64,000 bases of DNA from Pseudomonadales bacterium (GTDB lineage: Bacteria > Pseudomonadota > Gammaproteobacteria > Pseudomonadales > Ketobacteraceae), in the NCBI GenBank assembly GCA_002708905.1, contig PAPM01000037.1, positions 186,001 to 250,000 on the forward strand, given 5' to 3'. Of this stretch, positions 17,540-25,362 are shown one piece after another. Under the pieces are notes generated by a model. That model ran no database searches, was not told the DNA's origin, and was given only the letters and a program-made list of their open reading frames with translations. Position 1 is the first letter of the stretch. Each line of letters opens with the position of its first letter. Both the position numbers and the translations under genes were made by a program.

Positions 17540-18057
17540 TGAAAGCATTTAAGTTACTAGAATTTGATAAGCGACCGATGAAGATCAAAGGCAGCAAAGT
17601 AATTGCTGCTACGGTAATTCCGTTAACCGCTGACTCTCTTGTTAACGGCCATTTTGTTGCGCTGCCATCTGGTAAGAAAGTTGAGCTCAAATCAGGTGGG
17701 ATGTTGGCTAAAGGCAGTCACGAAGCAAAGGAAGTGTTCTCGCTAATGAAAGCGAGAGGTGCCAGCTTAAGTGAAAATTTATTAGAGCTAGACAACCCGG
17801 TAGAAGAAGTTTTTGTTGAGGAGTCAGTCGCAACGTCTGTAACACACTTCGTTTTTGAGATTGATTCGGTGAGACCCGAATTGCAAGGTTATTGGATTCC
17901 AGGAGTTTTTGTTGTCGCTGATGGTTCCACTTACGAAGGGTGGTTCAAATTGATGGATTCGTCTCTGGAAATTCTTGTGCTTGGTTGTGTTGGTGAGCTT
18001 CCTTCAAACCTGAAAGTGATTGCGAAGAATGATGGGCATTTGGAAATAAATATATAG
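17539..18057 (+). CDS. putative immunity protein for the VgrG toxin tip
   Basis: A 172-residue soluble protein with no family that I recognise. The ATG at 17539-17541 overlaps the vgrG stop (TAATG), giving tight translational coupling. It is acidic in its second half, A/T-rich like the toxin-coding end of vgrG and unlike the rest of the window, and has no signal peptide. Position immediately after an effector-bearing VgrG is the usual place of the cognate immunity gene; this is inference from context. If the toxin acts in the periplasm, the missing signal peptide would argue against the role. Confidence 0.6.
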   Translation: MKAFKLLEFDKRPMKIKGSKVIAATVIPLTADSLVNGHFVALPSGKKVELKSGGMLAKGSHEAKEVFSLMKARGASLSENLLELDNPVEEVFVEESVATSVTHFVFEIDSVRPELQGYWIPGVFVVADGSTYEGWFKLMDSSLEILVLGCVGELPSNLKVIAKNDGHLEINI

Positions 18058-18073
18058 TTACACTTATGGCTTT

Positions 18074-18148
18074 ATGAGTGAAAGTATGGAAATTTTGAGT
18101 TGGATCCTTACCGCTGTGGTGCTGCTAGACAACAGCGGGGTAAATTGA
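18074..18148 (+). CDS. tiny reading frame, 24 residues, doubtful
   Basis: ATG to TGA frame with a hydrophobic stretch 'ILSWILTAVVLL'. Its stop overlaps the next ATG by one base (TGATG). No convincing ribosome site. It may be a translated leader, or a remnant of a longer gene in this A/T-rich region downstream of the immunity gene. Confidence 0.2.
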   Translation: MSESMEILSWILTAVVLLDNSGVN

Positions 18149-18246
18149 TGACTGATAAAACAATTACTACATGCGCCTGCTTTGTTTGTTTGCAAGAATC
18201 AACTGATTCAAAAAAACGTTCTCACTGCGGTGCCACGATTGAATAG
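18148..18246 (+). CDS. tiny reading frame resembling a decayed zinc ribbon, doubtful
   Basis: 32 codons containing CACFVC and then KKRSHCGATIE, close to the zinc-ribbon pattern CxxC...KKCxHCG except that the first Cys of the second pair is Ser. It starts within the stop of the preceding tiny frame. Probably a relic or a very small protein; low support. Confidence 0.25.
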   Translation: MTDKTITTCACFVCLQESTDSKKRSHCGATIE

Positions 18247-18252
18247 CTGGAT

Positions 18253-18519
18253 ATGAGTGGGTCAACTATTTTGCCTCCTGAGTATGGGAGCGTTGTTGTA
18301 AAATCAGCAGGAGACCGAATTTAAATTAGAGCGTTGGTTTCTAAGGCTATTGATGAGCTCAGTCAAAACTATAAAGATTTTTTTGAGGTGGAAGAGCAAG
18401 GTGATTCATTGGTTGTGAAATGCAATAGCATAGCGGGTGAGAGATTTGTGTTTGTTCTAAATGACAAAATTTCTGAAGAGGATGTCTTGTTACCGTTGTC
18501 TTTCAGATCGTATGATTAA
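18253..18519 (+). pseudogene. small gene interrupted by one in-frame stop
   Basis: From ATG 18253 the frame runs 23 codons, meets TAA at 18322-18324, then continues without further stops for 64 codons to TGA/TAA at 18517-18519. The downstream part ('KAIDELSQNYKDFFEVEEQG', 'GERFVFVLNDKISEEDVLLP') reads like a normal small alpha/beta protein, so a single nonsense change in an 88-codon gene is the simplest explanation. The part after the stop could restart at a TTG (18334). Context suggests an extra, decaying immunity-type gene. Family unknown. Confidence 0.4.
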
Positions 18520-18550
18520 ACAAAAATGCCGAAGAATTGCAGGGTGAACA

Positions 18551-18676
18551 ATGAGCCAGCTATTAGATGAGTCTGCAGATCCAATAAGCGCAGACAATCG
18601 ACTTTTTAACGAAGCTTTATTGTCTGGCAGTGAAATTAAACAGGAAGAGTACGAGTTGGGTAAATCTAGTGAGTGA
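18551..18676 (+). CDS. small acidic protein upstream of HD hydrolase
   Basis: 41 residues (starts MSQLLDESADPIS), Asp/Glu-rich, no known family. AGGGTGA precedes the ATG at good spacing, and the stop overlaps the probable GTG start of the HD-domain gene by 8 bp, so it may be translationally coupled to it. It could be a true small protein or the N-terminal remnant of a longer gene. Confidence 0.35.
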   Translation: MSQLLDESADPISADNRLFNEALLSGSEIKQEEYELGKSSE

Positions 18677-19091
18677 TCTTGAACAAGCCATTTCAATTGC
18701 GGTAAAGGCCCATGCTGGACAAGTCGATAAGGCAGGTCAGCCATACATTCTGCATCCGTTAAGGCTAATGCTCAAATTCAATTCCACTGATGCAATGATA
18801 GTTGCGGTGTTGCATGATGTGGTTGAGGACAGCTCAATAATGATTCAGGAATTAGAAGGGTTTGGGTTTTCTGACGTTGTGGTCGATGCTGTTGCGAGCC
18901 TCACCAGGAAACGCGGCGAGAGCTACGAAGACTTTGTAGTGCGTGTTTCTAAAAATGAATTGGCAAGAATGGTTAAGATTGAAGACGTTAAGGATAATCT
19001 GAATCTAACAAGACTGTCGACAATAACAGACAAAGATCTGGTTAGAATTCAAAAATATCATTCAGCTCTAATGGTGCTAATGCGCGGGTAG
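18669..19091 (+). CDS. stand-alone SpoT/MESH1-like HD-domain hydrolase
   Basis: A 140-residue HD-domain phosphohydrolase. Key residues match the (p)ppGpp hydrolase half of SpoT: 'KAHAGQVDKAGQPYILHPLR' (first His), 'VLHDVVEDS' (HD and ED) and 'KIEDVKDNLN' in place of KLADRLHNL, keeping Asp and Asn. There is no synthetase, TGS or ACT domain. The GTG at 18669 is chosen because the homologous region starts there; a GTG 13 codons upstream is possible. The gene is in the A/T-rich patch after the VgrG effector region and may have been transferred with it. Substrate could be (p)ppGpp, pppApp or another nucleotide. Confidence 0.72.
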   Translation: MSDLEQAISIAVKAHAGQVDKAGQPYILHPLRLMLKFNSTDAMIVAVLHDVVEDSSIMIQELEGFGFSDVVVDAVASLTRKRGESYEDFVVRVSKNELARMVKIEDVKDNLNLTRLSTITDKDLVRIQKYHSALMVLMRG

Positions 19092-19246
19092 ATTAGCACA
19101 AACTTGGTCAAGCAAATCAACTTAGTCAAATTTATCGCTCGCTCTCTATCCAAACTCCCTCTTATGCCGATAGAATCTATCAATATCCAGAAGCAATCTG
19201 CCCATAACGTATACTTAATAACAATAAAGCACGGAAGAGGCTGGCC

Positions 19247-20380
19247 ATGTTCGATCTGGAAGTATTGCATCGCAGCAAGATTCTTTTGGTGGACGACGAC
19301 GCCACCAATCTGCAAATCCTGCGGGCGATGCTGAAGAAGGATGGATACCATAATGTAACCACGCTGGATGATCCCACCCGGGTTTCCCTGATGTACAGCC
19401 AGCAGGCCTATGACCTCATTGCGCTGGACATACATATGCCGGTGATGAACGGGTTCGATGTGATGGCGGCGCTGTCCGATTCCTACCCCGGGGAATTCAT
19501 CCCCATCGTTATTCTGACCGCCGACGAAGACAACTATACCCGCGACCTGGCGTTGGCCAGCGGTGCTCGGGATTTTATTCGTAAACCTTTCAATAATCGG
19601 GAAGTGTTGTTGCGCTTTCGCAATTTGCTGGAAACCGTGCATCTGCAGAAAGCCCTGAAACAACAGAACGAATTGCTGGAAGAAAAAGTGGAAGAGCGGA
19701 CCCGACAGTTACATTACTCCCAGGTGAAGTTGATTGAGTGCCTGGGGCGGGCTGCAGAATTCAAGGATAACGAAACCGGTGCCCATGTTATGCGCATCAG
19801 CAAGATGACCGGTGTGGTGGCCCGGGCGTTGGGGCTGCGTGCAAAGGATGTGGAAATGGTGGAGCAGGCCAGCCCCATGCACGATATCGGCAAGATCGGC
19901 ATTCCGGACCGGGTGCTGTTGAAGCCCGGCAAGCTGGAAGGGGATGAATGGAGTACCATGCAGACTCATGCGTCCTTGGGGGCGCATATCCTGCAAGGGG
20001 ATGACAACGATTCGGAGCTGCTGAGAGTGGCGGCAGAAATCGCATTGAATCATCACGAGCGCTGGGATGGCACCGGATATCCGAATGGTTTGAAAGGGGA
20101 GGAAATCCCCCTTTTTACCCGTATCACCAGTGTTTGCGACGTGTTTGATGCCCTGACTTCCCGCCGCCCTTATAAAGATCCCTGGTCGGTGGATGAGGCG
20201 GTTCGATTCATTGAGGATCAAAGCGGCCGCGCCTTTGATCCCACCATCGTGGCCTGCTTTAAATCACAGTTGCATAAACTGCTGGCAGTGAAGGCGGCTT
20301 TCCCGGACCAGGATATTGAGGAAGAAGTTCAGGTCCAGCCGACCATGAAACCGACTAGCCGCAGCCGTAAACATCATTAA
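19247..20380 (+). CDS. response regulator with HD-GYP phosphodiesterase domain
   Basis: Degrades cyclic di-GMP under control of phosphorylation. 377 residues: receiver domain (about 10-125) with acidic D16-D18, phospho-acceptor D61 ('LIALDIHMPVMNGF') and 'FIRKPF'; a short coiled coil (about 130-160, 'EEKVEERTRQL'); then HD-GYP (about 165-350) with 'MHDIGKIGIPDRVLLKPG' and 'HHERWDGTGYPNGLKGEEIP'. This is the RpfG-like layout. No cognate kinase is adjacent. GGAAGAGG precedes the ATG. The end overlaps the convergent puuD gene by 4 bp. Confidence 0.9.
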   Translation: MFDLEVLHRSKILLVDDDATNLQILRAMLKKDGYHNVTTLDDPTRVSLMYSQQAYDLIALDIHMPVMNGFDVMAALSDSYPGEFIPIVILTADEDNYTRDLALASGARDFIRKPFNNREVLLRFRNLLETVHLQKALKQQNELLEEKVEERTRQLHYSQVKLIECLGRAAEFKDNETGAHVMRISKMTGVVARALGLRAKDVEMVEQASPMHDIGKIGIPDRVLLKPGKLEGDEWSTMQTHASLGAHILQGDDNDSELLRVAAEIALNHHERWDGTGYPNGLKGEEIPLFTRITSVCDVFDALTSRRPYKDPWSVDEAVRFIEDQSGRAFDPTIVACFKSQLHKLLAVKAAFPDQDIEEEVQVQPTMKPTSRSRKHH

Positions 20381-21558
20381 CGCTGATTTATCCAATTGCC
20401 CAGGGTCACCCTTTCCTCGTCCGTCATGCCGGTTTTGTTCATAAACGGCATGTCGTGACTGGAGACGGTACGGGCCAGTATCCGCGGCGCCCACTGCTCC
20501 ATTTGCTGAATGCTGTCCAATTGCACGCCACTGGGGGCTACCTTAAAAACATCATCCGTTGGGGTGGCGCTGTGACAACTGCTGCAGCGTTGTTGCACGA
20601 TGCTGAATGCCTGTTCGGTTGTTACCCTCGTGGTAGCCTGTGGTTGGGCCGGTGCTGCCGGTGCGATTACCCAGGCCAACGCGATGGTGGCGATGGCCGC
20701 GCTCACCAGAATGCCCGGCTTGATTACACCTTTGTGTTTCAGATTAAAAAAGTGCCGGGTCCAGGCGCCGATCAGCAGGATCGCCATAAGCACCGCCCAG
20801 GCCTGGGGGTGACCATAGGTCATCGGGTAGTGATTGCTGATCATCAGAAACAGCACCGGCAGGGTCAGGTAGTTGTTGTGTACTGAACGGATTTTGCTGG
20901 CTATGGCGTATTTGGGGTCCGGCGCCTGCCCTTGTGCAACAGCGGAAACCAAGGCTCTTTGCCCCGGCATGATGACAAAGAAGACATTGGCTGCCATGCA
21001 GGTGCCGATCAAGGCGCCAACATGCAGATAGGCTGCTCGGGCGCTAAATATCTGGTTCAGCCCCCAGGCTACGAAGGCGATGAAAATCAGCAGCAGTAAC
21101 GCAAGCACAATGGGTTGTTTGGCGAGCGGGCTTTTACACAACAGATCGTAGACAATCCAGCCGCCAGCCAGCGTGCCCAGACTGATGGCAACGGCGACCC
21201 ATGGATGCAATGCCAATTTGGTGGGATCAATCAAATAACTTTCCGCACCCACATAGAACATCAGCGACAGCAACAGAAAACCGCTGATCCAGGTACTGTA
21301 AGCTTCCCATTTAAACCAATGCAGATGAGCGGGCATAAAGGGCGGTGCCAGTTTGTATTTGGCCACTTCATAAAAGCCACCGGCGTGAATGGAAGAGAGC
21401 TGGCCACCGATGCCTTTCTTTTTGTTTTCCTCGTTGGGTTCTTCCAGGGAATTATCCAGCCAGACAAAATAAAATGAGGCGCCGATCCAGGCGATGCCGG
21501 TGATGAGGTGCACCCATCGTAACAACAGGTTTAACCAATCGATGATGTAGGCGCTCAT
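20377..21558 (-). CDS. puuD: urate hydroxylase PuuD (membrane, with cytochrome c domain)
   Basis: Oxidises urate to 5-hydroxyisourate and passes electrons to the respiratory chain. 393 residues: about eight transmembrane helices starting with 'LLLRWVHLITGIAWIGASFY' and several conserved His, then a C-terminal periplasmic class I cytochrome c domain (CSSCH haem site and Met in 'SHDMPFMNKTGMTDEE'). This replaces soluble uricase or HpxO. Last gene of the purine operon; its ATG overlaps the guaD stop by 4 bp. Confidence 0.93.
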   Translation of the reverse strand: MSAYIIDWLNLLLRWVHLITGIAWIGASFYFVWLDNSLEEPNEENKKKGIGGQLSSIHAGGFYEVAKYKLAPPFMPAHLHWFKWEAYSTWISGFLLLSLMFYVGAESYLIDPTKLALHPWVAVAISLGTLAGGWIVYDLLCKSPLAKQPIVLALLLLIFIAFVAWGLNQIFSARAAYLHVGALIGTCMAANVFFVIMPGQRALVSAVAQGQAPDPKYAIASKIRSVHNNYLTLPVLFLMISNHYPMTYGHPQAWAVLMAILLIGAWTRHFFNLKHKGVIKPGILVSAAIATIALAWVIAPAAPAQPQATTRVTTEQAFSIVQQRCSSCHSATPTDDVFKVAPSGVQLDSIQQMEQWAPRILARTVSSHDMPFMNKTGMTDEERVTLGNWINQR

Positions 21559-22886
21559 TTGAACTCCTTCTGATGAACACAGCGACCCAGGGCATAGGTA
21601 CGTTCCACACAGCGGTCGTCACCCAGGGTATTCAACGCAAACAGGGTTTCCCGCACGTTACGGCAATGGGCCATGCGGAACGCCATCAGTGGGGTGGCCT
21701 GCAGATCCAGTATGCAAAAATCCGCTTCGAAGCCCGGCTGTAGACTGCCGATGGTTTGGTCCAGGTCCAGGGCTTTGGCACCGCCCAAGGTAGCGAAGTA
21801 CAACGCCTGGAACGGATCCAGTGTGTTGCCACGTAGTTGCTGGATTTTGTAGGCCTCATCCAGGGTGCGCAACATGGAGAAACTGGTGCCGCCGCCGACG
21901 TCGGTACCCAGGCCGATGTTAATGCCTTGCTTTTGCAGCTTATCCAGTGGCAACAAGCCGGAACCGAGGAATAAATTGGACGTGGGGCAGTGGGCGATGG
22001 CGGATGCGGTTTCCGCTAATCGAGCGCATTCATCGTCGCACAGGTGAATGCCGTGGGCGAAGACACTGCGACGGCCCAATAACCCGGCCTGGTCATAGAC
22101 ATCCAGATAGTTTTTGGACTGGGGAAACAGTTCATGTACCCAGGCAATTTCGTCGGTGTTTTCAGAAAGGTGAGTGTGCAGGTAAACGCCCGGATGCTCC
22201 TGCAGTAATTGCCCGGCCTTATTTAATTGTTGTTGGGTACTGGTGGGAGCAAAGCGGGGTGTGACCGCGTACTGCAAACGATCCACTCCATGCCAACGTT
22301 CAATTAATGCTTTGCTGTCGGCGTAACTTTGTTCTGCAGTATCGCACAATCCTTCCGGGGCGTGCCGGTCCATCATGACTTTACCAGCAATCATCCGCAG
22401 GCTTCGCTGTTGGGCCGCCTGAAAAAAAGCATCAACAGATTGTGGGTGCACCGTGCCGAATACCAATGCGGTGGTGGTACCGTTGCGAAGTAATTCATCC
22501 AGGAAAACCTCGGCCACGGAGGCAGCGTACTGTTCATCTGCGAATTGCATTTCCGTGGGAAAGGTATAGGTGTTGAGCCAACTCAGCAATTGCTCGCCGT
22601 AGGCGGCGATCATTTCTGTTTGTGGGTAGTGAATATGCGTGTCGATGAATCCGGGCAGAATCAGATGGTGTGCAAAGGTTTCCAACGGAATCCGCTGCGG
22701 TAACAGCGCGAGAACCTGGTCTGCGGGACCCACCGCTTTGATATGGCCATCCTCTACCCACAGAACACCATCTTCATGATAATGCCATGCCTGTTCACCC
22801 AGCTGGTGGGGATCGCCCACAAAATACAGAATGGCAGCGCGATAGGCACAGGAACTTTCATGATCCGTTATGCTTTTGTCGTTCAT
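21555..22886 (-). CDS. guaD: guanine deaminase
   Basis: Converts guanine to xanthine and ammonia. 443-residue amidohydrolase with metal-binding 'DTHIHYPQTEM', 'LHTHLSENTDEI', 'FAHGIHLCDDE' and 'GLGTDVGGGTSFSM' (catalytic Asp), the bacterial/mammalian GuaD signature. Cytosolic zinc enzyme. Its start overlaps the allA stop by 4 bp, and it supplies xanthine to the XdhAB enzyme encoded by the same operon. Confidence 0.95.
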   Translation of the reverse strand: MNDKSITDHESSCAYRAAILYFVGDPHQLGEQAWHYHEDGVLWVEDGHIKAVGPADQVLALLPQRIPLETFAHHLILPGFIDTHIHYPQTEMIAAYGEQLLSWLNTYTFPTEMQFADEQYAASVAEVFLDELLRNGTTTALVFGTVHPQSVDAFFQAAQQRSLRMIAGKVMMDRHAPEGLCDTAEQSYADSKALIERWHGVDRLQYAVTPRFAPTSTQQQLNKAGQLLQEHPGVYLHTHLSENTDEIAWVHELFPQSKNYLDVYDQAGLLGRRSVFAHGIHLCDDECARLAETASAIAHCPTSNLFLGSGLLPLDKLQKQGINIGLGTDVGGGTSFSMLRTLDEAYKIQQLRGNTLDPFQALYFATLGGAKALDLDQTIGSLQPGFEADFCILDLQATPLMAFRMAHCRNVRETLFALNTLGDDRCVERTYALGRCVHQKEFK

Positions 22887-23410
22887 GCAGTGATTCCCTG
22901 CAGGTCGATGATAAAAGGTTGCTGCAGTGGTTGTTCATCGCAGTTGTTCAAGGTTTCACCCTCAACGTCTCCCCGATCGATGACCAGGAAATCGCTGACC
23001 GTATTCAATGCCAGACTGAAGTGATGCCAGGTGCCGGCGTGATAATTTACCCCTTGCCCCGGCTGCGCCAGAAAAACCCGGATAGCGCTTTCATCCAGAT
23101 CACCCGGCGGTGCGACCACCACCAGATAGGGTTGTGTTCCCAGTGGCATGAACGCCTGGCTGGAATGCGGGTGGCGTTCCAGCAATTTAATGGTGACAGG
23201 TGACGACAACGGCGTGCTGCGAAACAGGCTGACAATCGCCCGGCCTTCATGCTCGCTCACATTAATATCGGCCAGGTCGTGGTAACGCTCGGTCTGGCCG
23301 TAATTAATGGCGAAGTGCTTTGCGTCGTTATGGGCTTCGATTACGTCGCCGAAAGGTGCGAACTCTTCCCGGGTCAATGGCTGCGGGGCGCGAAGCGGAA
23401 GCGTCATCAA
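22883..23410 (-). CDS. allA: ureidoglycolate lyase
   Basis: Last allantoin step: ureidoglycolate to glyoxylate plus urea. 175 residues, the usual size. The cupin-like family pattern is clear: 'PLTREEFAPFGDVIEA', 'ISLFRS'-type strand, 'LERHPHSSQAFMPL', 'YHAGTWHH' and 'FLVIDR'. Both ends overlap neighbours by 4 bp (uraH upstream, guaD downstream), so synthesis is coupled within the purine operon. Confidence 0.94.
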   Translation of the reverse strand: MMTLPLRAPQPLTREEFAPFGDVIEAHNDAKHFAINYGQTERYHDLADINVSEHEGRAIVSLFRSTPLSSPVTIKLLERHPHSSQAFMPLGTQPYLVVVAPPGDLDESAIRVFLAQPGQGVNYHAGTWHHFSLALNTVSDFLVIDRGDVEGETLNNCDEQPLQQPFIIDLQGITA

Positions 23411-23760
23411 CTACCTCGATAGGTGGAATAGCCGAAGGGACTCAACAACAACGGAATGTGGTAATGGTCCCCGCTGCTATCAATGCTGAAGACGACATCG
23501 GCGTAGGGATAAAACACGGCTTGTCCGGTGGCATTTAAGTAGGGCGCAATGGAAAAGCGCATGCGATAGGTGCCGGCATCCAATTTATCCGGGCCGAAAT
23601 CCGGCACTCTCCCATCCTCATTGGTAATGCCTTCGGCCACCTTGCCCCATTGTTCGGGCCGGTCCGGTTCCACCGGTATGGCTTGGCTCAATAGTACAGG
23701 GACACCCACGGCGGGTTTGCCCTGAGCGGTATCCAGTACATGGGTGGTAATCTGGCTCAT
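23407..23760 (-). CDS. uraH: 5-hydroxyisourate hydrolase
   Basis: Transthyretin-like enzyme that opens the 5-hydroxyisourate made by PuuD to give OHCU. 117 residues. Diagnostic features: 'HVLDTAQGKPAVGVPV', Arg in 'TYRMRFSI', 'HYHIPLLLSPFGYSTYRGS' with the C-terminal YRGS that separates the hydrolase from transthyretin. Its stop overlaps the allA start, and it follows uraD by 19 bp, so three consecutive steps are encoded side by side. Confidence 0.95.
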   Translation of the reverse strand: MSQITTHVLDTAQGKPAVGVPVLLSQAIPVEPDRPEQWGKVAEGITNEDGRVPDFGPDKLDAGTYRMRFSIAPYLNATGQAVFYPYADVVFSIDSSGDHYHIPLLLSPFGYSTYRGS

Positions 23761-23779
23761 GGTTCGCTCCTAAAAAGGT

Positions 23780-24298
23780 TCACGCCTGAAAAAGTTTCTG
23801 CAAACGTAACGCGGTGATCTTGCGTTGCTCTTCCGCTGCGTTTATGAGTTCTTGCGCGCGGCTGTTGGGCAGGCGTTCCTGCAACAGGGCCAGCATCTCA
23901 CCGGCGGATTTGCCGGTGGCGCAAACGATAAAGATAAAACCGTTTTTCTCCAGGTAGTCCTGGTTGCCGGTGGCGAGTGCCTGCAGGGTGGTTTCGTCCG
24001 CGTCGCTGACGGCTGATTGTTCACCGGAAGCCAGTACTTTGGTGTTGGCGTACTTTGCCCGCAGAGTGTCCACATTACCGATTTGAGGATGGGCGCTGAA
24101 GGCCTCCAGCAAGTTGGCTACGTCCATGGTGGCCCAATGTTTATCGGCCTGCTGCAACACTGCGCTCAGTGTGTCATAGGGCCTCGAAGCCACCATGGCT
24201 TTGATCCAGGCCTCTGCGGCACAACACTGCCGTAGTACGTCCGCGGCATCAGCCTCACTTAACGCATTAAACTGTTGCAGCGTAAGCGCGACACTCAT
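23780..24298 (-). CDS. uraD: OHCU decarboxylase
   Basis: Decarboxylates 2-oxo-4-hydroxy-4-carboxy-5-ureidoimidazoline to S-allantoin. 172 residues, all-helical. Signature parts: 'FNALSEADAADVLRQCC', 'FSAHPQIGNVDTLRAKY' (catalytic His) and 'GFIFIVCATGKSAGEMLA'. ATG at 24296-24298 is chosen because the conserved domain begins there; an open frame extends upstream only within alc. It overlaps the alc stop by one base. Confidence 0.94.
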   Translation of the reverse strand: MSVALTLQQFNALSEADAADVLRQCCAAEAWIKAMVASRPYDTLSAVLQQADKHWATMDVANLLEAFSAHPQIGNVDTLRAKYANTKVLASGEQSAVSDADETTLQALATGNQDYLEKNGFIFIVCATGKSAGEMLALLQERLPNSRAQELINAAEEQRKITALRLQKLFQA

Positions 24299-25320
24299 CA
24301 GGTTTCCCCCATGACAGCGGGATAGCCGAAAATACGCAGCCGGCTGACACCGCCGTCGGGAAATATATTCAGGCGTACGTGCGTAAACAGTGATTCCGTA
24401 TCCAGTATGGCATCCTGATATGTGTGCACGGTATGCGCCTGCAGTTTGGTGTCGGCAATCACTGTTTGCCATGGCAGATCGTCGGCGGTGATGTCCTCGC
24501 GGTCGGTATGAATGGCTTCCAGAGTGAAACTGTCCGGATAGTTGCCTTTGAAATGACAGGTGTCCACCAGCACCCGTTTGATCTGTCCGGCACAGGCCAG
24601 TTTCACAATTAACCAGTCGTAACCCGGACCGCGGCGGCGACGGGTTTCCCAACCGTCGCCCATGTTCACACCCCGCCCCGGTGCCACAATGTTGTTCATG
24701 GGGCTGAAGAACATATCGGAGCAGGCCAGCGCGCGTCCGCCGTTGGTGCTGGCGGCCAGATCCACCAGTTCGTTAGGCAGGGTGCGGGACCAATCCACCC
24801 CGGGCTCGCCGTACACCCGCAGGCGGGCAACGCCACCATCGGGATAAATATGCAAACGCAAGTGACTCCAGCTGCGCTCACTGTTTGGTTCAGCTTTCAG
24901 TTCAAACAGGTTGTGGCTGTGGGGATTGATATTGGTTTGCTCCAGCAACACCTCCCACACTTGATCCTCACCGGGATCAGATTCGCTGTAACAGGCTTCG
25001 ATCATCACGGATTGGGGCGCATTACCGCGAAAGAAGGTGGTGTTCACATCGATGGCACAAATGCGGCCTTGCAAACCCAGACGTAAAACACACCAGTCGT
25101 GCCCCGGTGTGCGCCGACGGCGGGTTTCCCAGCCATCCATCCATTTACCCCGGTCGGTGTATTTTTCCTCGATAAAAACCGGCTCGGATCGTTTCATCAA
25201 GTTACTGGCTTCCGCGAAGAACTCATCGTTGCAGTGTAGAGCTTGTCCGCCATAGCGTTCGCTAAGCAGATCCACGTGGGTCAAGGCCCAGGGAGAAATG
25301 TTGGTGTCCAATTGGCTCAT
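24298..25320 (-). CDS. alc: allantoicase
   Basis: Hydrolyses allantoate to ureidoglycolate and urea. 340 residues made of two similar jelly-roll repeats: 'DGWETRRRRTPGHDWCVLRL' in the first half and 'DGWETRRRRGPGYDWLIVKL' in the second, plus 'IYPDGGVARLRVYG' and 'IFPDGGVSRLRIFG'. This internal duplication is the hallmark of the family. In the purine operon between allB and uraD. Using Alc rather than an allantoate amidohydrolase fits with AllA downstream. Confidence 0.95.
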   Translation of the reverse strand: MSQLDTNISPWALTHVDLLSERYGGQALHCNDEFFAEASNLMKRSEPVFIEEKYTDRGKWMDGWETRRRRTPGHDWCVLRLGLQGRICAIDVNTTFFRGNAPQSVMIEACYSESDPGEDQVWEVLLEQTNINPHSHNLFELKAEPNSERSWSHLRLHIYPDGGVARLRVYGEPGVDWSRTLPNELVDLAASTNGGRALACSDMFFSPMNNIVAPGRGVNMGDGWETRRRRGPGYDWLIVKLACAGQIKRVLVDTCHFKGNYPDSFTLEAIHTDREDITADDLPWQTVIADTKLQAHTVHTYQDAILDTESLFTHVRLNIFPDGGVSRLRIFGYPAVMGET

Positions 25321-25362
25321 AAAAATTCCGGTTTCCTGAAAAGGGTTTCCTGTTAATTGGGT

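Noticed and set aside
18630-18668. Longer N-terminus for the HD-domain protein
   Set aside because: The extra 13 codons from the upstream GTG read an unrelated basic segment; homology starts at GTG 18669.
19101-19128. Direct repeats CTTGGTCAA / CTTAGTCAA resembling RutR half-sites
   Set aside because: They are direct, not inverted, and lie before an HD-GYP gene with no purine link.
14197-19246. Mobile element or attachment site bounding the VgrG region
   Set aside because: Composition shift is visible, but no integrase, transposase, tRNA or flanking direct repeats were found.
25328-25353. Direct repeat GGTTTCCTG twice between alc and allB
   Set aside because: Nine-base repeat in a 42-bp gap inside an operon; likely chance.
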